Source: a virus. From it: 34,067 nt of DNA. The translations under genes and the position numbers were made by a program. The notes under the pieces were generated by a model, which worked only from the letters and a program-made list of their open reading frames with translations, was not told the DNA's origin and made no database searches. The DNA is taken from the IMG/VR virus record IMGVR_UViG_3300025853_005465, positions 1 to 34,067 of that record; one strand, written 5' to 3'. Below are positions 6,986-16,300 of this stretch, piece after piece (position 1 is the first letter of the stretch; each line of letters opens with the position of its first letter).

Positions 6986-9900
6986 ATGGCTAAAAAGCAA
7001 AGAGCAAAAAGGGTCGCTAGGTACAAGAAGCCTCAAAGAATTAAAGCATTTTCAGGTTTGCCTAATGTTAAGCTTGATGAGAATGGTAAGCCCTATATAA
7101 TAATAAATGGCGAACCTTTTTACTTAAACATAAGTGGCGCTGGAAATAATATTAAACTTGGTACTGGCTCAACCGGAACAGTAACTGGGGCAGGGCAGGG
7201 CGAAGAAGGCGAGCTTTATGTTCCGTTTAGGGATCCTGCAAGAAAGGCTCCCGGCTCTTCTGTGTGGGATAGTTTTAAATACCCGGAGCCAGCCTCAGTA
7301 GATGATCTTCCAAAAGCAGAAGACCTTCCTGAAAGCTTGCGGTACACGCCAGAAACAACAGATGTAAATGCCCCTGAAGTATATTCTACACCCGTTACAG
7401 AAATGAAAGAACCAACTAAAGTAAACCCACCTAATCTTGGTAAAGATGATGATGAGGACGATGAAGATAAAGATCCCCGTGGTGGGGCTAGGCGTGGTGG
7501 TGGTATTCGTCGTAAAAAGGCTCAACGTGGTGGTAAAACAAAACAAGGGCAGGCAACAAGCTCAAGTGGCTCTGAAACAACGGCTTCTAATTTATTAAAT
7601 ACGGTAACACGAACAACGAGGCCAGAGCCTATTCGTCCAGATGTTCCTGAAACAACAGCTACCAACCTTCTTGCAACCATTCAAGGCGTAAAAGACCCTA
7701 AATCGTCTGGCTCTGGGGCGGCTGTAATGGGCGACACGCGGGATGTTGCGGCAACTCAAATACAAGGTGGAAGCGCAGTACCTTCTTCTAGTGCTACTTA
7801 TAGTGCGCCTACTGCTGGACAAGCCGCAAGTGCTACAGCGGCTCAAGTTTCTGCGCCTACTCCTATTCAAGCCGCTACATATCAACCAGACCTTATTGCT
7901 ATGGAAGATGTTCCTCAAGTCCAAGCGGCTCAAGGAACAGTAAGCGATGAAGCGGTGGCTAAGTTTGAAGCTCAAGACCTTACTGAAAGGGCTATAGCGG
8001 CTGAAAGAGATGCCACACAAGAACAGGCCGCATTAACTAAACAGGCCGCACAGTATGAAATTTCTGACGGTGCTTACGTTGATAAAGTCACAGGTACTGT
8101 TACAGATGTTGCCCCTACAAAAGAAGCAGAAGTTGCTCAACGTACAGCAATCTTAGGTTCTGCCGCTGAAGACGGTAAGGCCGCTCAAATTTTAGAAAAA
8201 TTAAACTATGATGTTGCACAAGTACGTCAAGTAAAAGGTACTGCGGCTAAAGGTGCGGCGGCTGAAATGGTTGCAGAGGTTGGACAGCTTCCTCCAGAGT
8301 TAAGTGCAACCATCGTAGAAGATCCTCAAACTGTTGAAGCTCAAATAGACGATCAACCAATAGAAGTTAAGGCGGCTGTTGCGGCTTTGCCTACAGAGGC
8401 CCTTGTATCTTCACAGATGGAAACGCTTCTTGGTGGTATTGAAGACGGTGAAGTTCCTGTATGGGCTAGACCAGCAGTAGAACAAGTAAATAGAATGTTA
8501 GAGCAAAGAGGTTTAACGGCGTCTACCGTAGGTCGTGATGCACTTTTAAATTCTATTATTCAAAGTGCTATGCCAATTGCTCAGTCTAATGCACAAGCAT
8601 TACAGCAAAGGGCCGCTCAGAACCTTTCAAACGAGCAACAGGCCAATGTACAGCAAGCTAACCTAGATGCACAGCGAAGGCTACAAAACACCGCTAATCG
8701 TCAAACAGCGGCTTCTCAGACGGCTCAGATGGCACAGCAAATGTCAGTGCTTCAAAGCCAGTTTGCACAAGACGCTATGATTACTTCTGCGGCTCAAGCA
8801 CAGCAGACAAGATTAGCCAACCTTCAAAACCGTCAACAAACAGCAATTCAAAATGTTCAAAACCAGCAGTCTATTAATGCTCAGAACTTAGGTAACGAAC
8901 AGCAGACTGAACTAGCAAATCTTCAGTTTGAGTTCCAAACCAATGCGGCAAATATGTCTGCTGAGAATCAGTCACGGCTTGTTGAAATGCAAACTGCCGC
9001 AGACTTTCTTGCTAAGAATGCTGGCTTTAAACAACAGATGGAGTTGGCAAACCTAAGCAACGAACAGCAAATGGAGCTTGCAAACTTAACTGCTTTAAAT
9101 CAAGCAGGCTCAGAAAATCTTACGGCTGAACAACAGACAAGGCTTGCAAATCTTGATGCCCGTATGAAGACTAATATGCTTCAAGCTGAAATTGCAAATC
9201 GCATGAATGTTGCACAATTGAATGCAGATCAACAACGTGCTGTTACGAATGCTTCAATGGTTGCCAATATGGATATGGCTCAGTTTAGTGCAGAGCAACA
9301 AGTAATCTTATCCAACAGTAAATTTATGCAGACCATGACTATGAAGGATTTGGATAATCGTCAGCAGGCTGTTATTCAAAATGCTACAGCTATGGCACAA
9401 ATGGATATTACAAACGCCAATAACCAAACAAGAATTGCTGTTGAAAATGCTAAGTCATTCTTGGCTATGGACATGGCAAACTTAAACAATCGTCAACAGG
9501 CGGCAGTTGTTAATGCACAGATGCAACAACAAACAATGTTGTCAAATCAATCTATGGCTAATGCCGCAAAGCAGTTTAATGCTCAAAGCGAAAACCAAGT
9601 AAATCAATTTAATGCAAGCCTAGCAACACAAATTGAACAATATAATGTTAGTCAAGCAAATGCAATGGCACAGTTCAATGCAAGTGAAGCTAATAGGCAA
9701 GCCCAAGCTGAATTGTCAGCCAGTACTGCAATTACTACAGCAAACATTGGTGCTGATGCTACAGTTAAAACTGCACAGCTACGCAACGACAGTGCAGAAC
9801 GAATTGCAAATGCTCAAATGACTTTGCAGGCCGAACAGTTTAATTCTGACCAAGACTTTAGACGAGATCAGTTTAATGCCGCTAATGCTAATGCTATTGC

Positions 9901-10210
9901 TCAAGCAGACATTGCTTGGAGGCGTCAGGTTGCTTTGGCTGAGACAGCCGCACAGAATGAAGCAAATAGGCAAAATGCTCAAAATGCTTTTGCGCTTACT
10001 ATGCAACAGCAACAAAATGCTTGGCTGGCGGCTAGAGACGAAGCTAATTATTTAAATCAACAGTATGAAAATGCAGAAACTAGAAAGACTCAATTGTTAG
10101 CAGTGGCCCTTGGTAACGAAGCGGCGGCTGGAAAAGATAGTGCTACATCTACTAATTCTATGATTACAATGATTGAACAAATGTTTACTGACACAGGAGG
10201 GGGCGGCTGA
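6986..10210 (+). CDS. Large Gln/Asn-rich coiled-coil virion protein (putative internal/ejection protein)
   Basis: A 1074-aa protein. It starts with a basic segment (MAKKQRAKRVARYKKPQR), then a short folded-looking region. Around residues 155-190 an acidic run (DDDEDDEDKD) meets a Gly/Arg/Lys run (RGGARRGGGIRRKKAQRGG). Next come about 300 residues of Ala/Thr/Val/Glu-rich sequence. From about residue 530 to 1035 the chain is helical and extremely rich in Gln, Asn, Ala and Met, with an 11-residue period. There is almost no Cys or Trp. The protein ends with a Ser/Thr-rich segment and GGGG. It heads a run of genes that resembles the ejection (internal core) module of short-tailed phages. I recognise similar proteins from marine phage genomes, but no function is proven; a tape-measure-like role is an alternative. 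Confidence 0.7.
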   Translation: MAKKQRAKRVARYKKPQRIKAFSGLPNVKLDENGKPYIIINGEPFYLNISGAGNNIKLGTGSTGTVTGAGQGEEGELYVPFRDPARKAPGSSVWDSFKYPEPASVDDLPKAEDLPESLRYTPETTDVNAPEVYSTPVTEMKEPTKVNPPNLGKDDDEDDEDKDPRGGARRGGGIRRKKAQRGGKTKQGQATSSSGSETTASNLLNTVTRTTRPEPIRPDVPETTATNLLATIQGVKDPKSSGSGAAVMGDTRDVAATQIQGGSAVPSSSATYSAPTAGQAASATAAQVSAPTPIQAATYQPDLIAMEDVPQVQAAQGTVSDEAVAKFEAQDLTERAIAAERDATQEQAALTKQAAQYEISDGAYVDKVTGTVTDVAPTKEAEVAQRTAILGSAAEDGKAAQILEKLNYDVAQVRQVKGTAAKGAAAEMVAEVGQLPPELSATIVEDPQTVEAQIDDQPIEVKAAVAALPTEALVSSQMETLLGGIEDGEVPVWARPAVEQVNRMLEQRGLTASTVGRDALLNSIIQSAMPIAQSNAQALQQRAAQNLSNEQQANVQQANLDAQRRLQNTANRQTAASQTAQMAQQMSVLQSQFAQDAMITSAAQAQQTRLANLQNRQQTAIQNVQNQQSINAQNLGNEQQTELANLQFEFQTNAANMSAENQSRLVEMQTAADFLAKNAGFKQQMELANLSNEQQMELANLTALNQAGSENLTAEQQTRLANLDARMKTNMLQAEIANRMNVAQLNADQQRAVTNASMVANMDMAQFSAEQQVILSNSKFMQTMTMKDLDNRQQAVIQNATAMAQMDITNANNQTRIAVENAKSFLAMDMANLNNRQQAAVVNAQMQQQTMLSNQSMANAAKQFNAQSENQVNQFNASLATQIEQYNVSQANAMAQFNASEANRQAQAELSASTAITTANIGADATVKTAQLRNDSAERIANAQMTLQAEQFNSDQDFRRDQFNAANANAIAQADIAWRRQVALAETAAQNEANRQNAQNAFALTMQQQQNAWLAARDEANYLNQQYENAETRKTQLLAVALGNEAAAGKDSATSTNSMITMIEQMFTDTGGGG
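8573..10095 (+). repeat. Hendecad (11/22-residue) coding repeat
   Basis: Within the 1074-aa protein the motif L-x-N-x-QQ recurs at steps of 22 or 33 residues (LQNRQQTAI, LGNEQQTEL, LSNEQQMEL, LTAEQQTRL, LNADQQRAV, LDNRQQAVI, LNNRQQAAV). Further on, QFNAQ, QFNAS, QYNVS and QFNAS follow at exactly 11-residue steps (nt about 9570-9700). An 11-residue period predicts long straight or slightly right-handed helical bundles. Confidence 0.8.
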
Positions 10211-10211
10211 T

Positions 10212-11396
10212 ATGGGCTTCTTTAAAAAAGTATTTAAAGGCATCAAAAAAGTCTTTAAGAAAATCGGCAAAGGAATTAAAAGCGCCTTTAAAAAAATTGG
10301 AAAATTTATGGGCAAGATTGGCATCATTGGTCAAATTGGTCTTGCACTTATCCTGCCGGGGGTCGGGCAAATGTTATCGGGCTTATTAGTTGGCACAGGT
10401 AGTACTGTTGGTGGCCTTGCAGGAGCTTTGCAGGGCATGGGTGCTGTTGGTCAAGCCGCCTCTAGTTTTATCCAAGGAGCTGTAAAGGTTGCAGGGCGTG
10501 TAGGAAACTTTTTTAGTTCTGTTACAGATGGCGTTACAAAGGTTGTGGGTGATACAATTGGTGCGATGGCACAAAACCTTGGTATCACGGCTGACAGCGC
10601 ACTTGGTCAAGGATTAAGTAAGTTTGGTATTAATATGGATGTTGATGGCTGGGGAGGAGTTTTTACAAACGCTCAAGAGTCTTTAAGCTCTATAGGGCAG
10701 GCCGGTAAAAACATATTTAGTGTTGATCCACTGCAAGAAATTTCAGTACCTCAAAGAGCTTTAAAAGAAATCCCACAGGATTCGCTTCTTAATGAGGCCC
10801 CACTACGAGAGGCCATTGATAGTGAAGGTGCGCTAAATGCTTTGACTCAAGACAGACTCCAGACCGAAGCGGCTATGGCGCGAGTTGGAGGAGAACCATT
10901 GTTAGGCGGCGACCCCTTTGGCCCTGTAGGTACTATAGATGGTGTAACATATATGAAAGGGCCACCCCCTCAGTCTTTATTAAGTCCAACACAAGCGACC
11001 ACTGCACCTATAACTACAGGAAAGCCCGTTTATGTAGCTCCAGAGACATTTACTGAAAAGGTCATGGCTAAGGGGCAAGAGCTTTATTCAGAAGGCGTTA
11101 AGCTTGCCCAAGAAGAAATAGCACAGGCTCCAGCACGACTAGTGCAGGCAGGCACAACTAAAGTTATGCAAGCTGTAGGCCTAGAAGATGTTCCTGAGTA
11201 TCAATACAATCAATATGCTATTGCTGTACCGGCTATTGATATGGGTTCAACAACGGGTATTGGAGAGGCATTTAATACTGGTCAAGCACAAGAATACTAC
11301 AAGGCTTATAGTAGTGATCTTCAATCAAAACCTTACGGGGATCTTTCAAGTCTCTACGCTTACTTTGACTTTATGAGACAGCGGGGCTACGCATAA
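10212..11396 (+). CDS. Putative membrane-active internal virion protein with cationic N-terminus
   Basis: A 394-aa protein starting at ATG 10212, directly after GGAGGGGG in the end of the previous gene. The first 35 residues are a repeated Lys/Phe/Ile/Gly amphipathic helix (MGFFKKVFKGIKKVFKKIGK, then SAFKKIGKFMGKIG), like a cationic membrane-disrupting peptide. Hydrophobic Gly-rich stretches follow (IGQIGLALILPGVGQMLSGL and GAVGQAASSFIQGAVK). Residues beyond about 150 are mixed and soluble-looking. The setting between large coiled-coil virion genes suggests a protein ejected into, or placed at, the cell envelope, comparable in role to T7 gp14. That equivalence is inference from position and composition, not visible homology. 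Confidence 0.65.
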   Translation: MGFFKKVFKGIKKVFKKIGKGIKSAFKKIGKFMGKIGIIGQIGLALILPGVGQMLSGLLVGTGSTVGGLAGALQGMGAVGQAASSFIQGAVKVAGRVGNFFSSVTDGVTKVVGDTIGAMAQNLGITADSALGQGLSKFGINMDVDGWGGVFTNAQESLSSIGQAGKNIFSVDPLQEISVPQRALKEIPQDSLLNEAPLREAIDSEGALNALTQDRLQTEAAMARVGGEPLLGGDPFGPVGTIDGVTYMKGPPPQSLLSPTQATTAPITTGKPVYVAPETFTEKVMAKGQELYSEGVKLAQEEIAQAPARLVQAGTTKVMQAVGLEDVPEYQYNQYAIAVPAIDMGSTTGIGEAFNTGQAQEYYKAYSSDLQSKPYGDLSSLYAYFDFMRQRGYA

Positions 11397-11968
11397 TGAA
11401 TCAACAATATTATGATGTACTTATAAATGGGGGTCGAGCTATACCGGGATCTAGTTTAACTCGTGATCCTAACGACCCCGCGCCTTATGAAAGGCCACCA
11501 GAGTATGTAAATATACATGAAGCGTCTGAATGGATTTTTAGTCAGCTTATAAACGAAGATAATTATGAGCAACTAATTCAAACTCTGCTTGATGATATAC
11601 CAGTAATGGATATTGCCCAAGTGTTATTGTTTAAAGGTTTTACAGAAGGTAAGTGGACTGTAGATTTAATGATGCTTCTTGCGGAGCCAACGGCCTATAT
11701 GATTTTGGCGCTTGCAGAAAGAGCGGGTGTTGATCCTGTTATTTTTAGGGGTGAAGACGAAGATGATTTACAAGATGAAATATTTTTTGGAACTAAATTA
11801 ACTCGTGAAAAAGTTGAGGCCTTACAAAAAATTTCAGCTTCTGATATTCCCCTTCCTTTTGTGGATCAAAAAGAAAAAGCCAAACTAGAATCTTTGCCTA
11901 CAGCAGAAGATATGGAACTTAAACCAACTAGTTTATTACAGGCTCCTGAAGAAGAGGTACAACAATAA
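11396..11968 (+). CDS. Conserved-looking late protein, unknown function
   Basis: A 190-aa acidic protein whose ATG overlaps the preceding stop (TAATG), so translation is coupled. The N-terminal motif AIPGSSLTRDP followed by PYERPPEYVN resembles an IPG-x-SLT / PWERPP signature I remember from proteins of marine phages, with unknown role. The middle (SQLINEDNYEQLIQTLLDDI, then VDLMMLLAEPTAYMILALAE) is helical. The C-terminus is acidic, with a stretch rich in Pro and Glu. The gene lies between putative internal-virion genes, so a structural or chaperone role in the same assembly is the simplest guess. Confidence 0.6.
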   Translation: MNQQYYDVLINGGRAIPGSSLTRDPNDPAPYERPPEYVNIHEASEWIFSQLINEDNYEQLIQTLLDDIPVMDIAQVLLFKGFTEGKWTVDLMMLLAEPTAYMILALAERAGVDPVIFRGEDEDDLQDEIFFGTKLTREKVEALQKISASDIPLPFVDQKEKAKLESLPTAEDMELKPTSLLQAPEEEVQQ

Positions 11969-13335
11969 TGTCTATTGAAGAGTTTGGACAATCCCTACTT
12001 AATCGACAAAGGGATATAAACAGGCGTAGAGAAAGGGACGCTAAAAAACAAGCTTATCTTGGTTTAGGTTTAACCGTAGCCAAAAAGTTTGCTAATACTT
12101 TTTTAGAAGAACAAACTAGAAAGTTTATGGAGCGTGAAGACTATCAGTCAGCTAGACAAGTTGCTAGGGGGGCTGATAGGGCGAGGGCTTTTGAATTAGA
12201 TTATACAAAGCGAGTAAAAGATTCAGGAAAGACTGAGTATCAATATGAACTTGAATTAGCAAAGCCCATAGCCCAGCAATTTATACAGCAACAAAATCCC
12301 CTTGCTGTGGGTAAAGAATATGATGCTCTTGTTAATGAAATGGCGGCTACAGTAGCTAAGAAAAAGCTAGGCTTAATTTCAGAAATGAGGAATATTGTTC
12401 AACAAGGGCCTGAAAGTTATAGTAATCGTCTCGACTTAATTCAAAAGCGTTTAAGGCCTTCTAATATTGAGCAGGGCGTCACATCTTTCTTGCGTGGTAT
12501 GGTAGATGGTATGTCTAATGAAGACATGGAGCTACGACAGCTTGCGGCATTAAAGGAATATAGTACTCCTGAGATTGAAGGCCCTACTGGAACCATAACT
12601 CTTTCAGAGGCAGAACAGGCCAAGAGACTTAACTCACTCATGGATATGTACGGAAGGACTAGAAATCTAACCCTGTCTACAAACTATGCTGATAATGAAG
12701 CGGCGGCTGAAGCAATAAATAAAAGAATAAAAGAATTGCCTGATGGCTCAAAAACCGAAGAGGGTACAGTTACTGCAAATGTTAATGGGCAACAAGTTAC
12801 TTTCATTGTCAAAAAGAAGACGATGGTTGACGGATCTTCTATGTTTGTTGGTGAACCAAGAGAGTTTAACCCCAGAAGCGAAAAGGATTTAAGTGTTCTT
12901 CAAAAAGAAACCATTGATAAAATGGTTTACGTAGCAGAAAATTATTTTGATACACCTACTAAGAACTCTTTCTTTGCTGGTTTAAGCCAAGAAAGAAAAA
13001 TTGAAAACCCTGACGGTGGGGAGCCTATAGTTATGAAAGCTATAACTGGATTAAATCCTCAGACCCCCGCAGATTTTGCCAGAATGCAATATGATTTTGC
13101 TCTTATTGCAGGAAATAAAGACAATTATAAAGAAGATGATTCCATAGCAGACAATCAAGCCGCCCTATTAAAAATTGTGGCTCAACTAGCGGCTAATGAA
13201 ATGTTTAAAAATTTTGCGGCAACAATAAACGGCAAAGATCCTGATGCGATATCAAACTTAGCTACTGGCATGGCTATGTTTATGAACGACTTTCAAATAG
13301 AATTAATGAAGGTTGGTGGAACTACTGAATTTTGA
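11968..13335 (+). CDS. Putative internal virion protein
   Basis: A 455-aa protein with a coupled start (TAATG overlap). The first about 110 residues are strongly charged and helical (RQRDINRRRERDAKKQ, EEQTRKFMEREDYQSARQVA). They are followed by a central helical part, a short beta-rich stretch (TVTANVNGQQVTFIVKKKTM at about 265-285), and a helical C-terminus. I see no enzyme motif. The size, helical content and position between the 394-aa and 1864-aa genes match the order small/medium/giant of podovirus ejection proteins. This is inference; it could instead be a scaffold-like or tail component. Confidence 0.6.
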   Translation: MSIEEFGQSLLNRQRDINRRRERDAKKQAYLGLGLTVAKKFANTFLEEQTRKFMEREDYQSARQVARGADRARAFELDYTKRVKDSGKTEYQYELELAKPIAQQFIQQQNPLAVGKEYDALVNEMAATVAKKKLGLISEMRNIVQQGPESYSNRLDLIQKRLRPSNIEQGVTSFLRGMVDGMSNEDMELRQLAALKEYSTPEIEGPTGTITLSEAEQAKRLNSLMDMYGRTRNLTLSTNYADNEAAAEAINKRIKELPDGSKTEEGTVTANVNGQQVTFIVKKKTMVDGSSMFVGEPREFNPRSEKDLSVLQKETIDKMVYVAENYFDTPTKNSFFAGLSQERKIENPDGGEPIVMKAITGLNPQTPADFARMQYDFALIAGNKDNYKEDDSIADNQAALLKIVAQLAANEMFKNFAATINGKDPDAISNLATGMAMFMNDFQIELMKVGGTTEF

Positions 13336-13358
13336 TGATGGAACTTGAGAGACTTTAA

Positions 13359-16300
13359 ATGGCTAAAAGATATCGAACAGAAGTTACGCTTGCCAGTGGT
13401 CGTGTAGTTTATGTTGTGCATGACGGCACCCTGTCTGATGATGAAATCAAGGCAAGGGCTAAAGAGCAGGGTCTTTTAGAAGCCTTTAAAAAAGAACCTG
13501 AAGAAGCACCAGAGCCTGTACAAGAGCCTTCTGAGCCTCCAGAAGAAAACCTTGCGGCTGACCTTACTCAAACGCTTACTCGCACGGCTATGGGGCCAGT
13601 AGAGCTAGGCCAAGATATTCTCAATGCCGCGTGGAAAAATCCTCTAGGTATTGCAGGCAATATGCTGGGCGTCAAAAACGAAGAGGGTGAGCTAGTACCT
13701 GAAGAAACAATTACTAAATTTAAAAATCTATTAGTTGATAATCTTTCTCAAGGTATGCAAGCATACGGCGCTGATGTAGAAAAAGAAGACATCATAGAAC
13801 CAGAAACAGGCGACTATAAAGAGTACTCTACTCTTGCTGGTGGAGCGTCTATGATTCTACCGTACTTTGTGGTTGGTGCGGGTGCGTATAAAACCGCAAA
13901 GCCTTTTGTCGAGAGTGTAAGTAAGTTGCCTCAACTTGCTCAAACTCTTATGGCTGGCGGTATGGCGTCTGTAATTACTGAGAACGCTTTGTATTCTGAC
14001 GATCCTTCTGAGACTATTGCTGGTTTTGTTTCTGATCTTGACGAAGAAGGCGTTATTCAATTAAAGCAAAACACAAAAGACTTTGTTGAGTTTTTTCAAA
14101 TCAAAGAAGATGATGATGCTTTGGACAAAAGAATCAAGCTGAGTCTAGAAGCAATGTTTTTATCTGGCGCTTTTGATTTAGGTTTAGAAGGTCTAAAGCT
14201 AACTGCTAAGGGCGGTACGGCTTTAGGCGCTAGAATGCTTGAAGTCTTTGGCGTATTGAAAGGACAAAAACTAAGTCCCGAAGAACAAGCAGAACAAGCA
14301 CTCAAGATGCTAAAAGAAGCTAGAGAAGAAATACAAATTTCTAGAATAGAGCCTACAGATACTATGAAGTTTTCAGAAACTCCTGAAGGCTTGGCTCAAG
14401 TTGAGATGCAACAGTCTAGCTTTATAAACAGATTTTTAGGTAGTTTGTTTACGTCGAGAGGATACTTTACTCCATTAGCATTTAATATGCACAGGGATAA
14501 AGAGTACGCGACTAGACAAATTATTCAAGAATCTGAAAACATAGCTATGCGTTTGCAACGCTCATTGAATAGTCTTGAAGAGAAGGGCGAAGTAACAGAT
14601 AAAGTTCGTCAGGCTCTGACAACTGCATATGATTTTGATCCAAAAGCCACACTACAGTTTAAAGCTAATAAGATGGGACTGCCTGTTGAAGTAGCTGAAA
14701 ATGTTTTAGAGGCTAGAGAATTAATTGATTCGCTATCTTCTAGGATTGTTAATTCTAATATCCCAGACAGTAATGTTAAAAAGACAATTGAAGATAATGT
14801 TGGTCAGTATTTGAGACAATCGTACAGGATGTTTGAGGATGCTGGTTATACTCCTGATGATGCTGTTGTCAAAAGATTTGTTCAGCAGATTCAGAACATG
14901 AAGATGAAGACAGCTATGGAGGCTGGGCCTATAACTCCTGATGAAATAAAGAGGATGGGCGAAGAGGCACAAGGCATAGTCGATTCAATTCTAGACGGTG
15001 TAAAAGGATCTAGAGGCGATGTTTTAAAATTCTTTAGAAATACGACTGCTGAAAATAGAAAAATACTTTTAGAAAGACAAGACCTTTCAAAAACAGCCAA
15101 GGAGTTTTTTGGTGAGATTGAAAATCCATCTGAAGATGTAATCTTAACCGTCACGAAGATGGCAAGGCTTGTAGAAAACAACAGGTTTAATGAGAATTTA
15201 AAGAGCGCGGCCCTTGGTAAATATCTTTTTGAAAAAGAAGTTATTGATCCAAAGACGGGGAATGTTATAAGTGGTGGGCCAGTAACCAGAACAAGCGAAA
15301 GAACTGGTAGGTCTATAAAATATAATGCTAAGTTAGATATTCCCGGTAGTCCTTTAGATGGGATGTACACTACACCACAAGTTAAGGCGGCTTTAGAAGG
15401 GTTGCAAGATGATTTTCTTGCTGGTAGTGATGGTATGGTTGCTACAGCTTTACGTATTTTTTCTCGCTTAAAGGGTGAAACTCAAAAATCTAAAACTGTA
15501 CGCAGTATAGGTACTCATATGCGTAACATTTTTGGTGGAGCACAGTTTGGATTGGCGAACGGGATGATTTATCCTTTCCATAGCGGTTCAAATTCTTTGA
15601 AAGCTATTGCTAATCAGCAGGGTTGGTTTTTTGACGATAAGTCCTTAACTGACTCCTATCAGAGATACACCCGATTGGGCGTAATCAACACCAGTGTAAA
15701 GGTAAATGAATATAGAAGAGCTTTAAGAGATTTCAATATAGACCCAAAGGGGTTTATAGATCGGTTGCCAATTAAGAATCTCAAGAAAATAGATGAAGGT
15801 GCTGAAGCCGTCTATATGGGAACAGACGATTTCTACAAAATGAATGCCTTTGAGTATGAACTTAAAACTTTGAAGAAGGCTTTTCCTGATGAAAGCGAAG
15901 AAGTTTTAGAAATGAGGGCGGCTCAAATTATTAGAAATACTTTCCCAAACTATGACTTGGTTCCTCCCTTTGTTAAAAATCTGCGATATTTGTTTGTAGG
16001 AAACTTCCCAGCCTTCCCATCAGAAATTATCAGGACAAGTATCAATATTGTTAAGCAGGCCGCAGAAGAAATAAATTCTGGTAATCGTGTAATAGCGGCA
16101 AGAGGTGCAAAAAGACTGACGGGCTTTACGCTTCTCCCGACAGTAGGGTTTGAGGGCGCATCAACGGCAAGTGAATATCTCATGGGTTTTGATGAGGCTG
16201 AAGCAGAAGCGGCACAAGCCAATAGCGAAACGCCTTGGTCTAAAGCCACCAGAATCCATGCGATGGTTGATGGTAAGCCTGCGACAATAGACACACGCTT

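Noticed and set aside
14891-15370. 159-codon open frame on the minus strand
   Set aside because: It lies wholly within the giant virion gene, has low-complexity Ser/Phe/Leu composition typical of antisense frames, and has no ribosome site.
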